A stretch of DNA of 64,000 nt. Source: Desulfobulbaceae bacterium UBA2273 (lineage in GTDB: Bacteria > Desulfobacterota > Desulfobulbia > Desulfobulbales > Desulfurivibrionaceae). Below, in pieces: positions 27,870 to 35,359 of the stretch; within the stretch, counting starts at the first letter, position 1; each line of letters begins with the position of its first letter. The stretch spans positions 1-64,000 of the forward strand of contig DDWZ01000023.1 of NCBI GenBank assembly GCA_002347095.1, given 5' to 3'. The notes below the pieces were generated by a model. That model did not search any database and was not told where the DNA came from. It saw nothing but the letters and a program-made list of their open reading frames with translations. A program made the position numbers and the translations under genes.

Positions 27870-29186
27870 TTACTGGGGATCACTCACGCCCTTGGCAGCG
27901 GCCGGCACGATTTTCATCTTGGCTGCGTCAAGCAGGAAGGTTAAGATTTTTTCGTTCAACAGCTCCGCCATGAAGGGGAGCAGATCATCCCTGCTGGAAA
28001 AATATTTTTTCACTTCGCTGACCGGCATATTGTATTGCTCGGAGATGCGCTTAAAGCCTCTGTCGATGTCTTCATTTTCCAGCTTGAGCCCTTCCTTTTC
28101 CGCCACTTTCTTCAAAAGGAAATCGCCCTTGACCCGAGACTGGGCGGCAAGCTTGTACTGTTCGACCAGGGCATCCCGGTTGAACCCGGCCGCTTCCAAG
28201 GTCATCCCCTGCCGCTCCAGATTGCTCTCGAGTTCCTTGATCATGGCCTCTATTTCATAGGCCACCAGCCGGGGCGGAATCTCGAAGTCATGGGTTTCGA
28301 TCAGCACCCGCATCAGCTTGTCGGTAAGATCGCCCCGCTGGGCATCCTTCTTGGCCTGCAGCTTTTTTTCACGGATATGGGTTGTAAGCGCCTCCAGGTC
28401 GGCAAACTCATTGCCTACTTCCTTGGCGAATTCATCGTCAAGGGCGGGCAGCACCCGTTCCTTGACATCCTTGACATTGATCTTGAATTCCACCTTCTTG
28501 CCCGCCAGGATCGGATTGGCGAAATTCTCGGGAAAATCTATCTCCTGGGAAGCCTCCTCCCCTTTTTTCAGGCCAAGGAGTTTCTCCTCAAACTCTTTGC
28601 CGTACTGGCCGGAGCCCACATCAACCGAATAATTTTCGCCAACCACCTGCTTGATGGGATTGCCGTTATGGTAGCCCTGAAAATCAACCACGGCCAGGTG
28701 CCCCTTCTCGATGGCGCGGTCTTCAACGCTTTGCAGGGGGGCCATCTGCTTGCGCAGCGCCTCAAGCTCTTGGGCGATTTCCTCGTCCGTCACCTCAAGC
28801 GCGGTCTGTTCGATCTCAAGCCCCTTGTACTCGGCCAATTCAAACTGAGGCCGGACATCCACTTCCGCGGTATACGCAAAGGTGCCGTCCCCGACAAATT
28901 TCTGTTCGCGGATATCCGGATGCACAACCGCGTCGATCTTGCTTTTCTCCAAGGCGTCAAAGTAGGTATCCTGGATCAATTTTTCCGCCACCTCGTACTC
29001 AACCTTGGGCCGGTAATTTTTCTCCAGCACCTGCCGAGGCACCTTGCCCTTGCGGAACCCTTTGAGGGATACTTCGGAGTTCAGTTTCTTGTAGGCGGAC
29101 TCCAGTTCCTGGGAAACCTGCGCTTCCGGCAGGGTTATGATCATTTTTTTGGTAAGCGAACTTACGTCTTCAACATTGATCTGCAT
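27870..29186 (-). CDS. tig: Trigger factor
   Basis: Ribosome-bound chaperone and prolyl isomerase. The N-terminal ribosome-binding domain carries FRKGKVPR (the ribosome signature) near residue 44, followed by the FKBP-type domain (AVVDFQGYHNGNPI) and a helical C-terminal domain. At 438 residues it is full length. GGAAGG lies six bases before the ATG. It is the first gene of the tig-clpP-clpX-lon block; I see no convincing promoter in the 135 bases up to tRNA-Leu. Confidence 0.97.
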   Translation of the reverse strand: MQINVEDVSSLTKKMIITLPEAQVSQELESAYKKLNSEVSLKGFRKGKVPRQVLEKNYRPKVEYEVAEKLIQDTYFDALEKSKIDAVVHPDIREQKFVGDGTFAYTAEVDVRPQFELAEYKGLEIEQTALEVTDEEIAQELEALRKQMAPLQSVEDRAIEKGHLAVVDFQGYHNGNPIKQVVGENYSVDVGSGQYGKEFEEKLLGLKKGEEASQEIDFPENFANPILAGKKVEFKINVKDVKERVLPALDDEFAKEVGNEFADLEALTTHIREKKLQAKKDAQRGDLTDKLMRVLIETHDFEIPPRLVAYEIEAMIKELESNLERQGMTLEAAGFNRDALVEQYKLAAQSRVKGDFLLKKVAEKEGLKLENEDIDRGFKRISEQYNMPVSEVKKYFSSRDDLLPFMAELLNEKILTFLLDAAKMKIVPAAAKGVSDPQ

Positions 29187-29321
29187 GCAACACCTTCCTT
29201 GTTTGAAACATTTTCAACAACACGGTCATACAGTGAAAAACATTTTCCTGGGACCTGTTTCCACGGTACGGATAAGATATCAACCTGTACTCCGGCATTG
29301 ACGCGGGAGCTGTTTTCCCTG

Positions 29322-29405
29322 TGGTGCGAGAGGGGGGAGTCGAACCCCCATACCAAAGGCGCTGGTTCCTAAGACCAGTGCGTCTACCAATTCCGCCACT
29401 CTCGC
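29322..29405 (-). tRNA. tRNA-Leu (TAG)
   Basis: An 84-base type II tRNA on the minus strand: acceptor GCGAGAG with CTCTCGC, D-arm GGCGGAATTGGTAGACGC, anticodon loop CTTAGGA reading TAG, a variable arm, the T-arm GGGGGTTCGACTCCCCC and encoded CCA. It lies upstream of tig and may be transcribed with it. Confidence 0.96.
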
Positions 29406-29601
29406 TTGAACATGGAAAAATAACCAACTTTCAAGTCACAGTCAAGGACGGCTTACGATCTTGTCCCGATTTAAAACCGATTTTCCCGGAGATGACCGGA
29501 GCCAACACCTTTTTTCCTCATGGCCGTACAGACAAAACTCTCTCCGCCTGCGCAACTGCTGCCCCATGCACCTCCATGCCTAAAATTCTCCACAACCACC
29601 C

Positions 29602-29631
29602 TTGACAAGCCGTCGAGAAAAATGGTTTATA
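29602..29631 (+). promoter_or_regulatory. Promoter of the cobalamin riboswitch transcript
   Basis: TTGACA (29602-29607) and TTTATA (29626-29631) with an 18-base spacer place the start near 29638, just before the riboswitch. The -35 is a perfect consensus match. The 190 bases between tRNA-Leu and this promoter hold no recognisable feature. Confidence 0.65.
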
Positions 29632-29649
29632 GGAAAAAATAAACATTTC

Positions 29650-29812
29650 ATCATCCCGGAACACGGTGCAAATCCGTGGCGATCCCATCGCTGTAATCGG
29701 GGATGCTGGTCTCCACAGGGAATTTCCCGGTCACTCCCAAATCGTTTTGCGGGGGGAAGGCCGCAGACCAGCAGACGATCCGAAAGCCAGAAGACCTGAT
29801 GCTCATGTTTTT
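29650..29812 (+). ncRNA. Cobalamin (B12) riboswitch
   Basis: Conserved blocks of the adenosylcobalamin-type aptamer appear in order: CACGGTGCAAATCCGTG, CGCTGTAATCGGG, CACTCCC, GGGGAAGGCC, and the B12-box-like CGAAAGCCAGAAGACCTG at about 29781-29798. Spacings match the family. A strong intrinsic terminator follows about 50 bases later and precedes cbpA, so bound cobalamin is expected to stop transcription of the peptide/radical SAM pair. The aptamer class (Ado- or methyl/hydroxo-selective) is not determinable by eye. Confidence 0.9.
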
Positions 29813-29855
29813 ACGGCATGCGTTGCCGTGCGTCTGGGTATTCCCATGGAAACAG

Positions 29856-29898
29856 AACCCGGAGTGACTCCCCCATAGGAGTTGCTCCGGGTTTTTTT
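29856..29898 (+). terminator. Riboswitch-controlled intrinsic terminator
   Basis: AACCCGGAG (29856-29864) pairs perfectly with CTCCGGGTT (29885-29893), the inner bases TGACTCC and AGGAGTTG extend the helix, and a run of seven T follows. Position between the B12 aptamer and the cbpA start makes it the probable expression platform. Confidence 0.9.
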
Positions 29899-29932
29899 AT
29901 GCCCGCAGGTCAACAATCAACAGGAGAACACC

Positions 29933-30061
29933 ATGAAAGCAGAAAAACAAATCATCTCGTACCGTCGCCGCTGCAACCTCATAGGCCAGGGAACCGGCCT
30001 TTCCCATTATATCCTGCTCGCCCCCAGCGCCGGGACCACAACCGAGGACGGCGGCAAATAA
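29933..30061 (+). CDS. cbpA: Precursor of a radical-SAM-modified peptide (CbpA type), 42 aa
   Basis: A 42-residue basic peptide starting MKAEKQIISYRRRCNL, with one cysteine (Cys14), followed by GTGLSHYILLAP and a hydrophilic tail TTTEDGGK. AGGAG sits seven bases before the ATG. Its TAA overlaps the ATG of the radical SAM gene (TAATG), so the two are translated as a unit. The ISYRRRC and GTGLSHYIL segments match my memory of the CbpA family (modified peptide precursor paired with radical SAM enzyme CbpB). The modification and final product are unknown. The gene is too short for most gene finders and easily missed. Confidence 0.85.
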   Translation: MKAEKQIISYRRRCNLIGQGTGLSHYILLAPSAGTTTEDGGK

Positions 30062-31452
30062 TGGAACAGGCTCACAAACAGACAGCAACACCCGTTTTCG
30101 CCAACACCGGCCATGGCCCGAATTTTTCCGTGCTGGAGATCGGCGACCCTGACAGGGTCGCGGTTGTCGAGGCAGACACGGCCTATTGGGCTCTAGTTGC
30201 TCGCCATGATTTGCCGCAGGCTCTTAACGGCTCCATGGCCGTGGATTTTCTGACCCGCGCGCCGGAATTCCACGCGGAAATGGATCACCTGCGCGCAGGA
30301 CTGCAACTTTCCGCCGCGTATGTAAACCCGACCGAGCGCTGCAACCTCAACTGCAGTTACTGCTACCTCCCCGAAGAGATGCGCAAAAACGGCATCGACA
30401 TGGGGGAGAAAAAACTGATGCTCGCCCTTGAGCGATTGCGGCAACACTTCCGGAAGATCTTGCCGGAGGGGGTAAAACCGCAACTTATTTTCCACGGCAG
30501 CGAACCCATGGTTGCCAAGGAGGCGGTGTTTGCCGCAATTGCGCGCTTTAAGAACGACTTTCATTTCGGCATCCAGACCAACGCTACCCTGCTCGACGAC
30601 ACGGCAATCAGTTTTTTAAGAGAGCACCAGGTCGGCATCGGCCTGTCCCTGGACGCTCCCACCGCGGAGGTCGCCAACCGTACCAGGAAGAATTGGCAGG
30701 GCAAGGGGTATTACGACACCGTGGTTGCAGTGATCAAAAAACTCGTCGATTATCCGGCCTTAAACGTGATTACCACCGTAACCCAGGCCAACGTCCATAC
30801 CCTGACCGAGATGGTGGACTTTTACCACGGGCTGGGGGTGCGGGTGGTCATGCTCAATCCGGTACGCTGCACCCGCCAGGGCGGAATGGACCTGAAACCG
30901 GACAACCATGTGCTGGCCGAGGCTTTTTTCAAGGCGCTGGACCGGTCCTTCGAACTTTTTGAACAAACCGGCAGAAAACTGGTCATCGCCAACTTCGCCA
31001 ATGTGCTGGCCGGGGTTATCGGCCCGACCGGCCGCAGACTGATGTGCGACATCTCTCCCTGCGGCGGCGGGCGTTGTTTCTTTGCCGTTTCCGCGGACGG
31101 CGAGGTTGTCCCGTGCAGCGAATTCATCGGCATGAAGGAGTTTTCCGGCGGCAACATCTTCCATGATGATCCTGCCGATATTCTTGCCAGCAAGCCCTTC
31201 CAGGAAGTAACCAACCGGAAGGTGGAAAAAATTCTGCCCTGCGCAGGCTGCGCCATCCGGCATTTCTGCGGGGCCCCGTGCCCGGCCGAGATCTACAAAG
31301 TGTCCGGCAGCGTCAATGCCCCAAGCCCTTACTGCAGCTTCTTTGAGGAACAGGTGCGCCATGCCTTCCGGATAATCGCCCAACAAAAAGAAGATGCGTA
31401 TCTCTGGGACAGTTGGCAAAACGAAACAGAAATGTCCTACTGCTGGAAATAA
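30061..31452 (+). CDS. cbpB: Peptide-modifying radical SAM/SPASM enzyme (CbpB type)
   Basis: Expected to modify the adjacent 42-residue peptide by radical chemistry. The 463-residue protein has an N-terminal ~85-residue region of unknown fold (a candidate leader-recognition part), the SAM-cluster motif CNLNCSYCY at Cys94/98/101, a TIM-barrel with FHGSEPM and LSLDAPT, and a cysteine-rich SPASM domain (Cys329, 334, 339, 352, 394, 397, 403, 407, 425) for auxiliary 4Fe-4S clusters. A longer in-frame extension back into the riboswitch is rejected because the ATG at 30061 overlaps the cbpA stop. No B12-binding domain is visible despite the B12 riboswitch upstream. Confidence 0.9.
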   Translation: MEQAHKQTATPVFANTGHGPNFSVLEIGDPDRVAVVEADTAYWALVARHDLPQALNGSMAVDFLTRAPEFHAEMDHLRAGLQLSAAYVNPTERCNLNCSYCYLPEEMRKNGIDMGEKKLMLALERLRQHFRKILPEGVKPQLIFHGSEPMVAKEAVFAAIARFKNDFHFGIQTNATLLDDTAISFLREHQVGIGLSLDAPTAEVANRTRKNWQGKGYYDTVVAVIKKLVDYPALNVITTVTQANVHTLTEMVDFYHGLGVRVVMLNPVRCTRQGGMDLKPDNHVLAEAFFKALDRSFELFEQTGRKLVIANFANVLAGVIGPTGRRLMCDISPCGGGRCFFAVSADGEVVPCSEFIGMKEFSGGNIFHDDPADILASKPFQEVTNRKVEKILPCAGCAIRHFCGAPCPAEIYKVSGSVNAPSPYCSFFEEQVRHAFRIIAQQKEDAYLWDSWQNETEMSYCWK

Positions 31453-31467
31453 CATCTTTGCCCCGCG

Positions 31468-31499
31468 CCAGCCGGGAGTCCTTCCCGGCTGGTTTTTTT
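31468..31499 (+). terminator. Intrinsic terminator after cbpB
   Basis: A 9-bp perfect stem, CCAGCCGGG with CCCGGCTGG, a short loop and seven T directly after. It closes the riboswitch-cbpA-cbpB transcription unit 16 bases past the stop codon. Confidence 0.92.
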
Positions 31500-31614
31500 C
31501 CGAATTTCTTTCCCCTCTTTCCAATCTCGATTACAATACCGTGGCAGACACCCATGCTTACACGCAGGACAAACATCCCCATTCCATGAACGGGAAACAC
31601 AGAAGGAGAATGCC

Positions 31615-32193
31615 ATGAAAGTCGTCGCCTTTAACGGGAGCGCCCGCAAGGGAGGAAATACCGCGAAATTGCTGAATACCGCGCTGGAAGAGCTGTCTCT
31701 GCAAGGAATCGACACGGAACTGGTGGAGCTGTCAGGCCAACCGGTCTCAGGCTGCATCGCTTGCTATCAGTGCTTCAAGAACAAAGACAGCCGTTGCGCC
31801 GTGGAAAAGGATATCATCAACGACTGTCTCGCCAAGATGATCGCTGCGGACGGCATTCTTTTGGGATCCCCCACCTACTTCGCCGATGTCTCCGCGGGGA
31901 TGAAGGCCCTGATCGAACGGTGCGGCATGGTTTCCCGGGCCAACGGCGATCTGTTCAAACGCAAGGCCGGAGCCGGGGTGGTGGCGGTGCGTCGGGCCGG
32001 CGCCTATCAGGTATTCAACTCCCTCAACGCCTTTTTCCTGATCGGCCAGATGATCGTGGTGGGCTCCTCGTACTGGAATATCGGCATCGGCAGGGAACCG
32101 GGCGAGGTGGCAAACGACGAGGAAGGGATGAAAACCATGCGCGACCTGGGACGCAACATGGCCTGGCTTCTTGAGAAAATCAAAGCGGAATAA
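31615..32193 (+). CDS. Flavodoxin-fold NAD(P)H-dependent FMN reductase family protein
   Basis: A 192-residue iron-sulfur-flavoprotein/NADPH-FMN-reductase-like protein. FMN phosphate loop NGSARKGGNTAKLL near residue 9 and GSPTYFADVSAGMKALIERC near residue 83 are clear. Cysteines in CIACYQCFKNKDSRC (residues ~46-60) resemble the cluster-binding segment seen in iron-sulfur flavoproteins, though the spacing is short. An AAGGAG precedes the ATG. It is on the same strand as cbpAB but beyond their terminator, so it is probably transcribed separately; a redox link to the radical SAM enzyme is only a guess. Confidence 0.88.
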   Translation: MKVVAFNGSARKGGNTAKLLNTALEELSLQGIDTELVELSGQPVSGCIACYQCFKNKDSRCAVEKDIINDCLAKMIAADGILLGSPTYFADVSAGMKALIERCGMVSRANGDLFKRKAGAGVVAVRRAGAYQVFNSLNAFFLIGQMIVVGSSYWNIGIGREPGEVANDEEGMKTMRDLGRNMAWLLEKIKAE

Positions 32194-32231
32194 GCAATCA
32201 GCTCAATCCCGCCCAAGGCATCCCCCGGACG

Positions 32232-32365
32232 GTAACTGTTCAGCAGTGCCACAGATGCGCGGAAGAGGCTTGCGAAGTGTGCTATTGCACATGAGCAAGC
32301 CGATGACAGCTAAGCGAGCGTAGAGCGAGACTGCGAAGCAGATGTGGTGCTGCTGGACAGTTACT
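32232..32365. repeat. Long structured hairpin element, copy 1 (after recO)
   Basis: A 22-bp outer helix (32232-32253 with 32344-32365; three G-U pairs on the plus strand) encloses a conserved core and an inner hairpin GGCTTGC/GCAAGCC capped by TGTGC-TATT-GCACA. It begins right next to the recO stop codon and lies in the convergent gap between the flavodoxin-fold gene and recO. A second copy is at 43931-44039 with compensating changes in both stems. Copy 1 has about 27 extra bases near 32308-32334. Confidence 0.85.
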
Positions 32366-32366
32366 C

Positions 32367-33119
32367 TCAGCCCAGGAAACTCCAGGACTGCACCTCCCGC
32401 TGCAAAAGATGGTTGTCGTACCGTTTCAGCAAGGCAACAGCCTCACGGGTAGCCGCCGGGGAAAAATGGAGCCGTTCCAGTTTGCCTTGCTCCATATCCT
32501 GAGCCCTGCGCAGCAATTGAATGGTTTGAATGGAAAGCGGTTGGGAGGTGTTCCCCGTGGCCTGGGATTCACACCGGCTGCACACCAATCCGTTACGCAT
32601 GGTGCTGAAGCGGTACACAACCCCGGGCGCGCCGAGGACACCGCAATCAAGGCAGCCTGTCAGATCGGGGCGATATCCCAGGATATCCAGCATTTTGACG
32701 TGGAAAAAAATGATCGTGCGATTGACAGCCCCGCCGGCCAGAGCCAATCCTTCCAAGGCCCAGACAAGCAAGCGGAAAAGCTCCTCGTCACAGTCATGCT
32801 CCCGGGTCCAGTGCAGAACAAGCTCGCACAGCAGGGAGGCTGCGATGTACCGTTCATAGTTTTCCCGTAGCCTGGGAAAAGGGTTCAGTAAATCGGCCTG
32901 ATCCAGGCGCATGAGCGAACTGTGACGGCTTGGGGCAAAATGAATGGCGAGGAGGGAAAACAGCTCCAGCTTGTTGACAAAGCGTTTCTTGCTGCGCTTG
33001 GCGCCCTTGGCGATAAGCACGATTTTGCCATACTCGAGGGTATACAGGGTGACAATCTTGTCGGAATCCCCGTGATCCTTAACCTGGAGCACGATGGCCA
33101 AACCTTGCTGCAAGGACAT
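32367..33119 (-). CDS. recO: DNA repair protein RecO
   Basis: Loads RecA on gapped DNA with RecF/RecR. The 250-residue protein has the N-terminal OB fold (GLAIVLQVKDHGDSDKIVTLYTLEYGK), a helical middle and a zinc finger with CLDCG near residue 153 and CSRC near 177. It is the last gene of the surA-rodZ-recO group on the minus strand. Its stop abuts the structured hairpin element. Confidence 0.95.
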   Translation of the reverse strand: MSLQQGLAIVLQVKDHGDSDKIVTLYTLEYGKIVLIAKGAKRSKKRFVNKLELFSLLAIHFAPSRHSSLMRLDQADLLNPFPRLRENYERYIAASLLCELVLHWTREHDCDEELFRLLVWALEGLALAGGAVNRTIIFFHVKMLDILGYRPDLTGCLDCGVLGAPGVVYRFSTMRNGLVCSRCESQATGNTSQPLSIQTIQLLRRAQDMEQGKLERLHFSPAATREAVALLKRYDNHLLQREVQSWSFLG

Positions 33120-33134
33120 CGGCTGAGACGAGGC

Positions 33135-34268
33135 CTATTCAATCGGGAAGGAAACCCGGGCGCTTTCCATTGACTTGCCGATGGAAGGGACCGGTTTGCC
33201 ATTCAAGGTAAGGGAAACCCCTCCGGCGTTCCCGACAAAAAGGGAAATCTTTTTCGCCGCCTGCAACACCAAGTGATCTCCGGGCTGGTAGATGGCGGAT
33301 TTTTTCTTTTCCTTGTCTACCTGCACGGAAAGCCAGGTGGTCTCGGTGAATTTCGCCTCAAGAACATAATTCATTCCTGGCTGCTTCACCAACGAGGGTG
33401 GTGGCGACACTGATCCTACGGCAGCAGGTTTGCCCAAATCCTGGGATTCCGGGGTTTGCCCCGGCTTTTCCTTGCTGGCCCGGGGAAGAATTACGAATCT
33501 GCCCTCATCTGTTTTTTTTTTGATTTCGAGGGACTGATCCGGTTCAACCTTTTGGGTTTCCGCAAGATTTCCGGCCTTTTCAGGCACGGATCCCCCCCCA
33601 GTTCCTTCCGGCCCGGTTTTCTCAGCTCCGGACAGCGGAAGAGGTGGAGCCTGTACCGCCCCATCCGTCACAGGCTCCGGTTGCCCTGCTTCCTCGGGGG
33701 GGGTTTCCCCAGGTTCGCCGGTTACCGGAGCGGGCAGCGGTTGCGGCTGCACCACGGCCGGGACATTGGTCTCTTGCCCTGGAACATCGGGGGGAGGGGC
33801 CGAGGAATTCAAGAAATTCAAAACCAGATACCCGGCAAGGAAAAGAACGCCTACGACAACAAAAAAAACGACGAAACGCCCGAAAGGGAAGGTCTGAACC
33901 TCGGCCATGGCCTCGCCGGCCAGAACCTCCTGGACGTTGATCTTTTCCGGCGGCTTGGCTTCTCCGGCATTCTGTTCGATATACCAGGCCAAGGCCTCAT
34001 TGGGATCAAGGCCAAGATACTGCGCATAATTTTTTATAAAGCCGCGGGCGAAAACATCCGCGGGCAGGGCCTTGGGATTGTCCTCTTCAATGGCCCGAAG
34101 CGTTGAGGCATGAATGCGCGTCTTTTTCGCGATTTCCTCAAGCTCTTTCCCCTGGCTTTGCCGATGTCTTTTTAGAAAACTGCCAAGGGTTTCATCGGAT
34201 CGTGACAAAGCTGCAGGTTGCTCGATTGCATCATCAGCGGATGGTGAATCCTTGGTCATGAGAGACAT
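33135..34268 (-). CDS. RodZ-like membrane protein (HTH plus DUF4115)
   Basis: A 377-residue bitopic protein. Residues ~26-95 form a Cro-type helix-turn-helix (LGSFLKRHRQSQGKELEEIAKKT, LPADVFARGFIKNYAQYLGLD). A membrane helix is at about 125-148 (FVVFFVVVGVLFLAGYLVLNFL), then a long proline-rich periplasmic linker and a C-terminal DUF4115 beta domain (ETTWLSVQVDKEKKKSAIYQ). This architecture matches RodZ, which ties MreB filaments to the wall machinery. The linker is low-complexity. The gene lies between surA and recO. Confidence 0.88.
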   Translation of the reverse strand: MSLMTKDSPSADDAIEQPAALSRSDETLGSFLKRHRQSQGKELEEIAKKTRIHASTLRAIEEDNPKALPADVFARGFIKNYAQYLGLDPNEALAWYIEQNAGEAKPPEKINVQEVLAGEAMAEVQTFPFGRFVVFFVVVGVLFLAGYLVLNFLNSSAPPPDVPGQETNVPAVVQPQPLPAPVTGEPGETPPEEAGQPEPVTDGAVQAPPLPLSGAEKTGPEGTGGGSVPEKAGNLAETQKVEPDQSLEIKKKTDEGRFVILPRASKEKPGQTPESQDLGKPAAVGSVSPPPSLVKQPGMNYVLEAKFTETTWLSVQVDKEKKKSAIYQPGDHLVLQAAKKISLFVGNAGGVSLTLNGKPVPSIGKSMESARVSFPIE

Positions 34269-34301
34269 CCCTTTTCCTGAGGTTATGGGACACGGGCTAG
34301 C

Positions 34302-35291
34302 CTAAAGTATTTTCTTGATATACGCCTGATCGCGAAGCTCTTTTACCCATTTCTGAAACTGGTTTTTCAACGCATCCTCATACAGCCGCTGCCGGATCTG
34401 TTCCTTGACCGTTTCGTAGGAAGCCTGAATAGCCACATCTCCCCGGTCGGAAAGAAGCTTGAAAAACTGATACCCGTCCGGAGCCTCCTGGATGGTGCTC
34501 ACCTGCCCCACTTGCAACCCGGCAATACCCGCTTTCATGTAGGCAGCCATCTCCGACTTCCTGAAAACCCCGATATCTCCGCCATCCTTGGCCGAAGGCA
34601 GATCGGAGGCCTGCCGAGCCAGGACGCGAAAATCCTGTCCGGCAAGGGCCTGCCGCCGAGCCTCTTCAGCGCGTCGCCGAGCATCATCCTTGGCAGCCTG
34701 GGTGTTTTCCTTCCAGACAAAACCCATCTGCAAGACATGATAGGCGTCTTCTTTTATTTTTTGGGTATAATTTTTTTCGTAAAATTCACGGATCCGCTCC
34801 TCATTGACCACAACCCGGGAACGGATTTCATAATCAATCAGCCTTTCCTGCAGGATCTGGCTTCGGATGAGCTCCCGGTAGTCTCGCTCGTTGGAGCCCA
34901 TGAGCGTCATCTGCTGCCAGAATTTTTCCGCCGTGGTTTTGTTGCGCTCGACAATTCTGGCGATGGCGCTGTCCACTTCCGGGTCGCCCACGGAAATCCC
35001 GAGCTTCTTGGCCCGTTGTTCGACGATGAGCCTGTCAATAAGACTGGAAAGCACTTCCTCCTTGGCCTTCAGCAGGGTTCGCTCCACTTGCTCCGGCGGG
35101 GCCTCCTGGGTGATCCGGCGAAACAGCGCCCCTCCTTCCCGGTTGAGGTCGGAGAAGGTAATGACATCATCGTTGACAATGGCAATGATGCGATCCACCA
35201 CCTCCGCCTGGGCGGCAGGGGGGTGAAAAAAAGCAAGAAAACACAGGGCGGAGCATACAAGATGTAAGGAAAATTTCACCGATCCACTCAT
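34302..35291 (-). CDS. surA: Periplasmic chaperone/peptidyl-prolyl isomerase SurA-like
   Basis: Assists outer-membrane protein folding on the way to BamA. A signal peptide (about 1-29, ending PPAAQA) is followed by a SurA N-domain (DRIIAIVNDDVITFSDLN), helical linker and a single parvulin domain in the last third (FRVLARQASDLPSAKDGGDIGVF, plus GYQFFKLLSDRG). E. coli SurA has two parvulin domains, so this 329-residue form is the shorter type. It follows mfd by 68 bases and shares the block with bamA. Confidence 0.88.
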   Translation of the reverse strand: MSGSVKFSLHLVCSALCFLAFFHPPAAQAEVVDRIIAIVNDDVITFSDLNREGGALFRRITQEAPPEQVERTLLKAKEEVLSSLIDRLIVEQRAKKLGISVGDPEVDSAIARIVERNKTTAEKFWQQMTLMGSNERDYRELIRSQILQERLIDYEIRSRVVVNEERIREFYEKNYTQKIKEDAYHVLQMGFVWKENTQAAKDDARRRAEEARRQALAGQDFRVLARQASDLPSAKDGGDIGVFRKSEMAAYMKAGIAGLQVGQVSTIQEAPDGYQFFKLLSDRGDVAIQASYETVKEQIRQRLYEDALKNQFQKWVKELRDQAYIKKIL

Positions 35292-35359
35292 AACAGGTTG
35301 AAAATATTGTTTTTAATCTTATACGACTTTATAACCGCCAAATTCTACCACAGTCATTT

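Noticed and set aside
29818..30060. An in-frame 81-codon N-terminal extension of the radical SAM gene starting inside the riboswitch region
   Set aside because: It would run through the terminator and overlap cbpA in another frame. The ATG at 30061 overlaps the cbpA stop and gives the family-like length.
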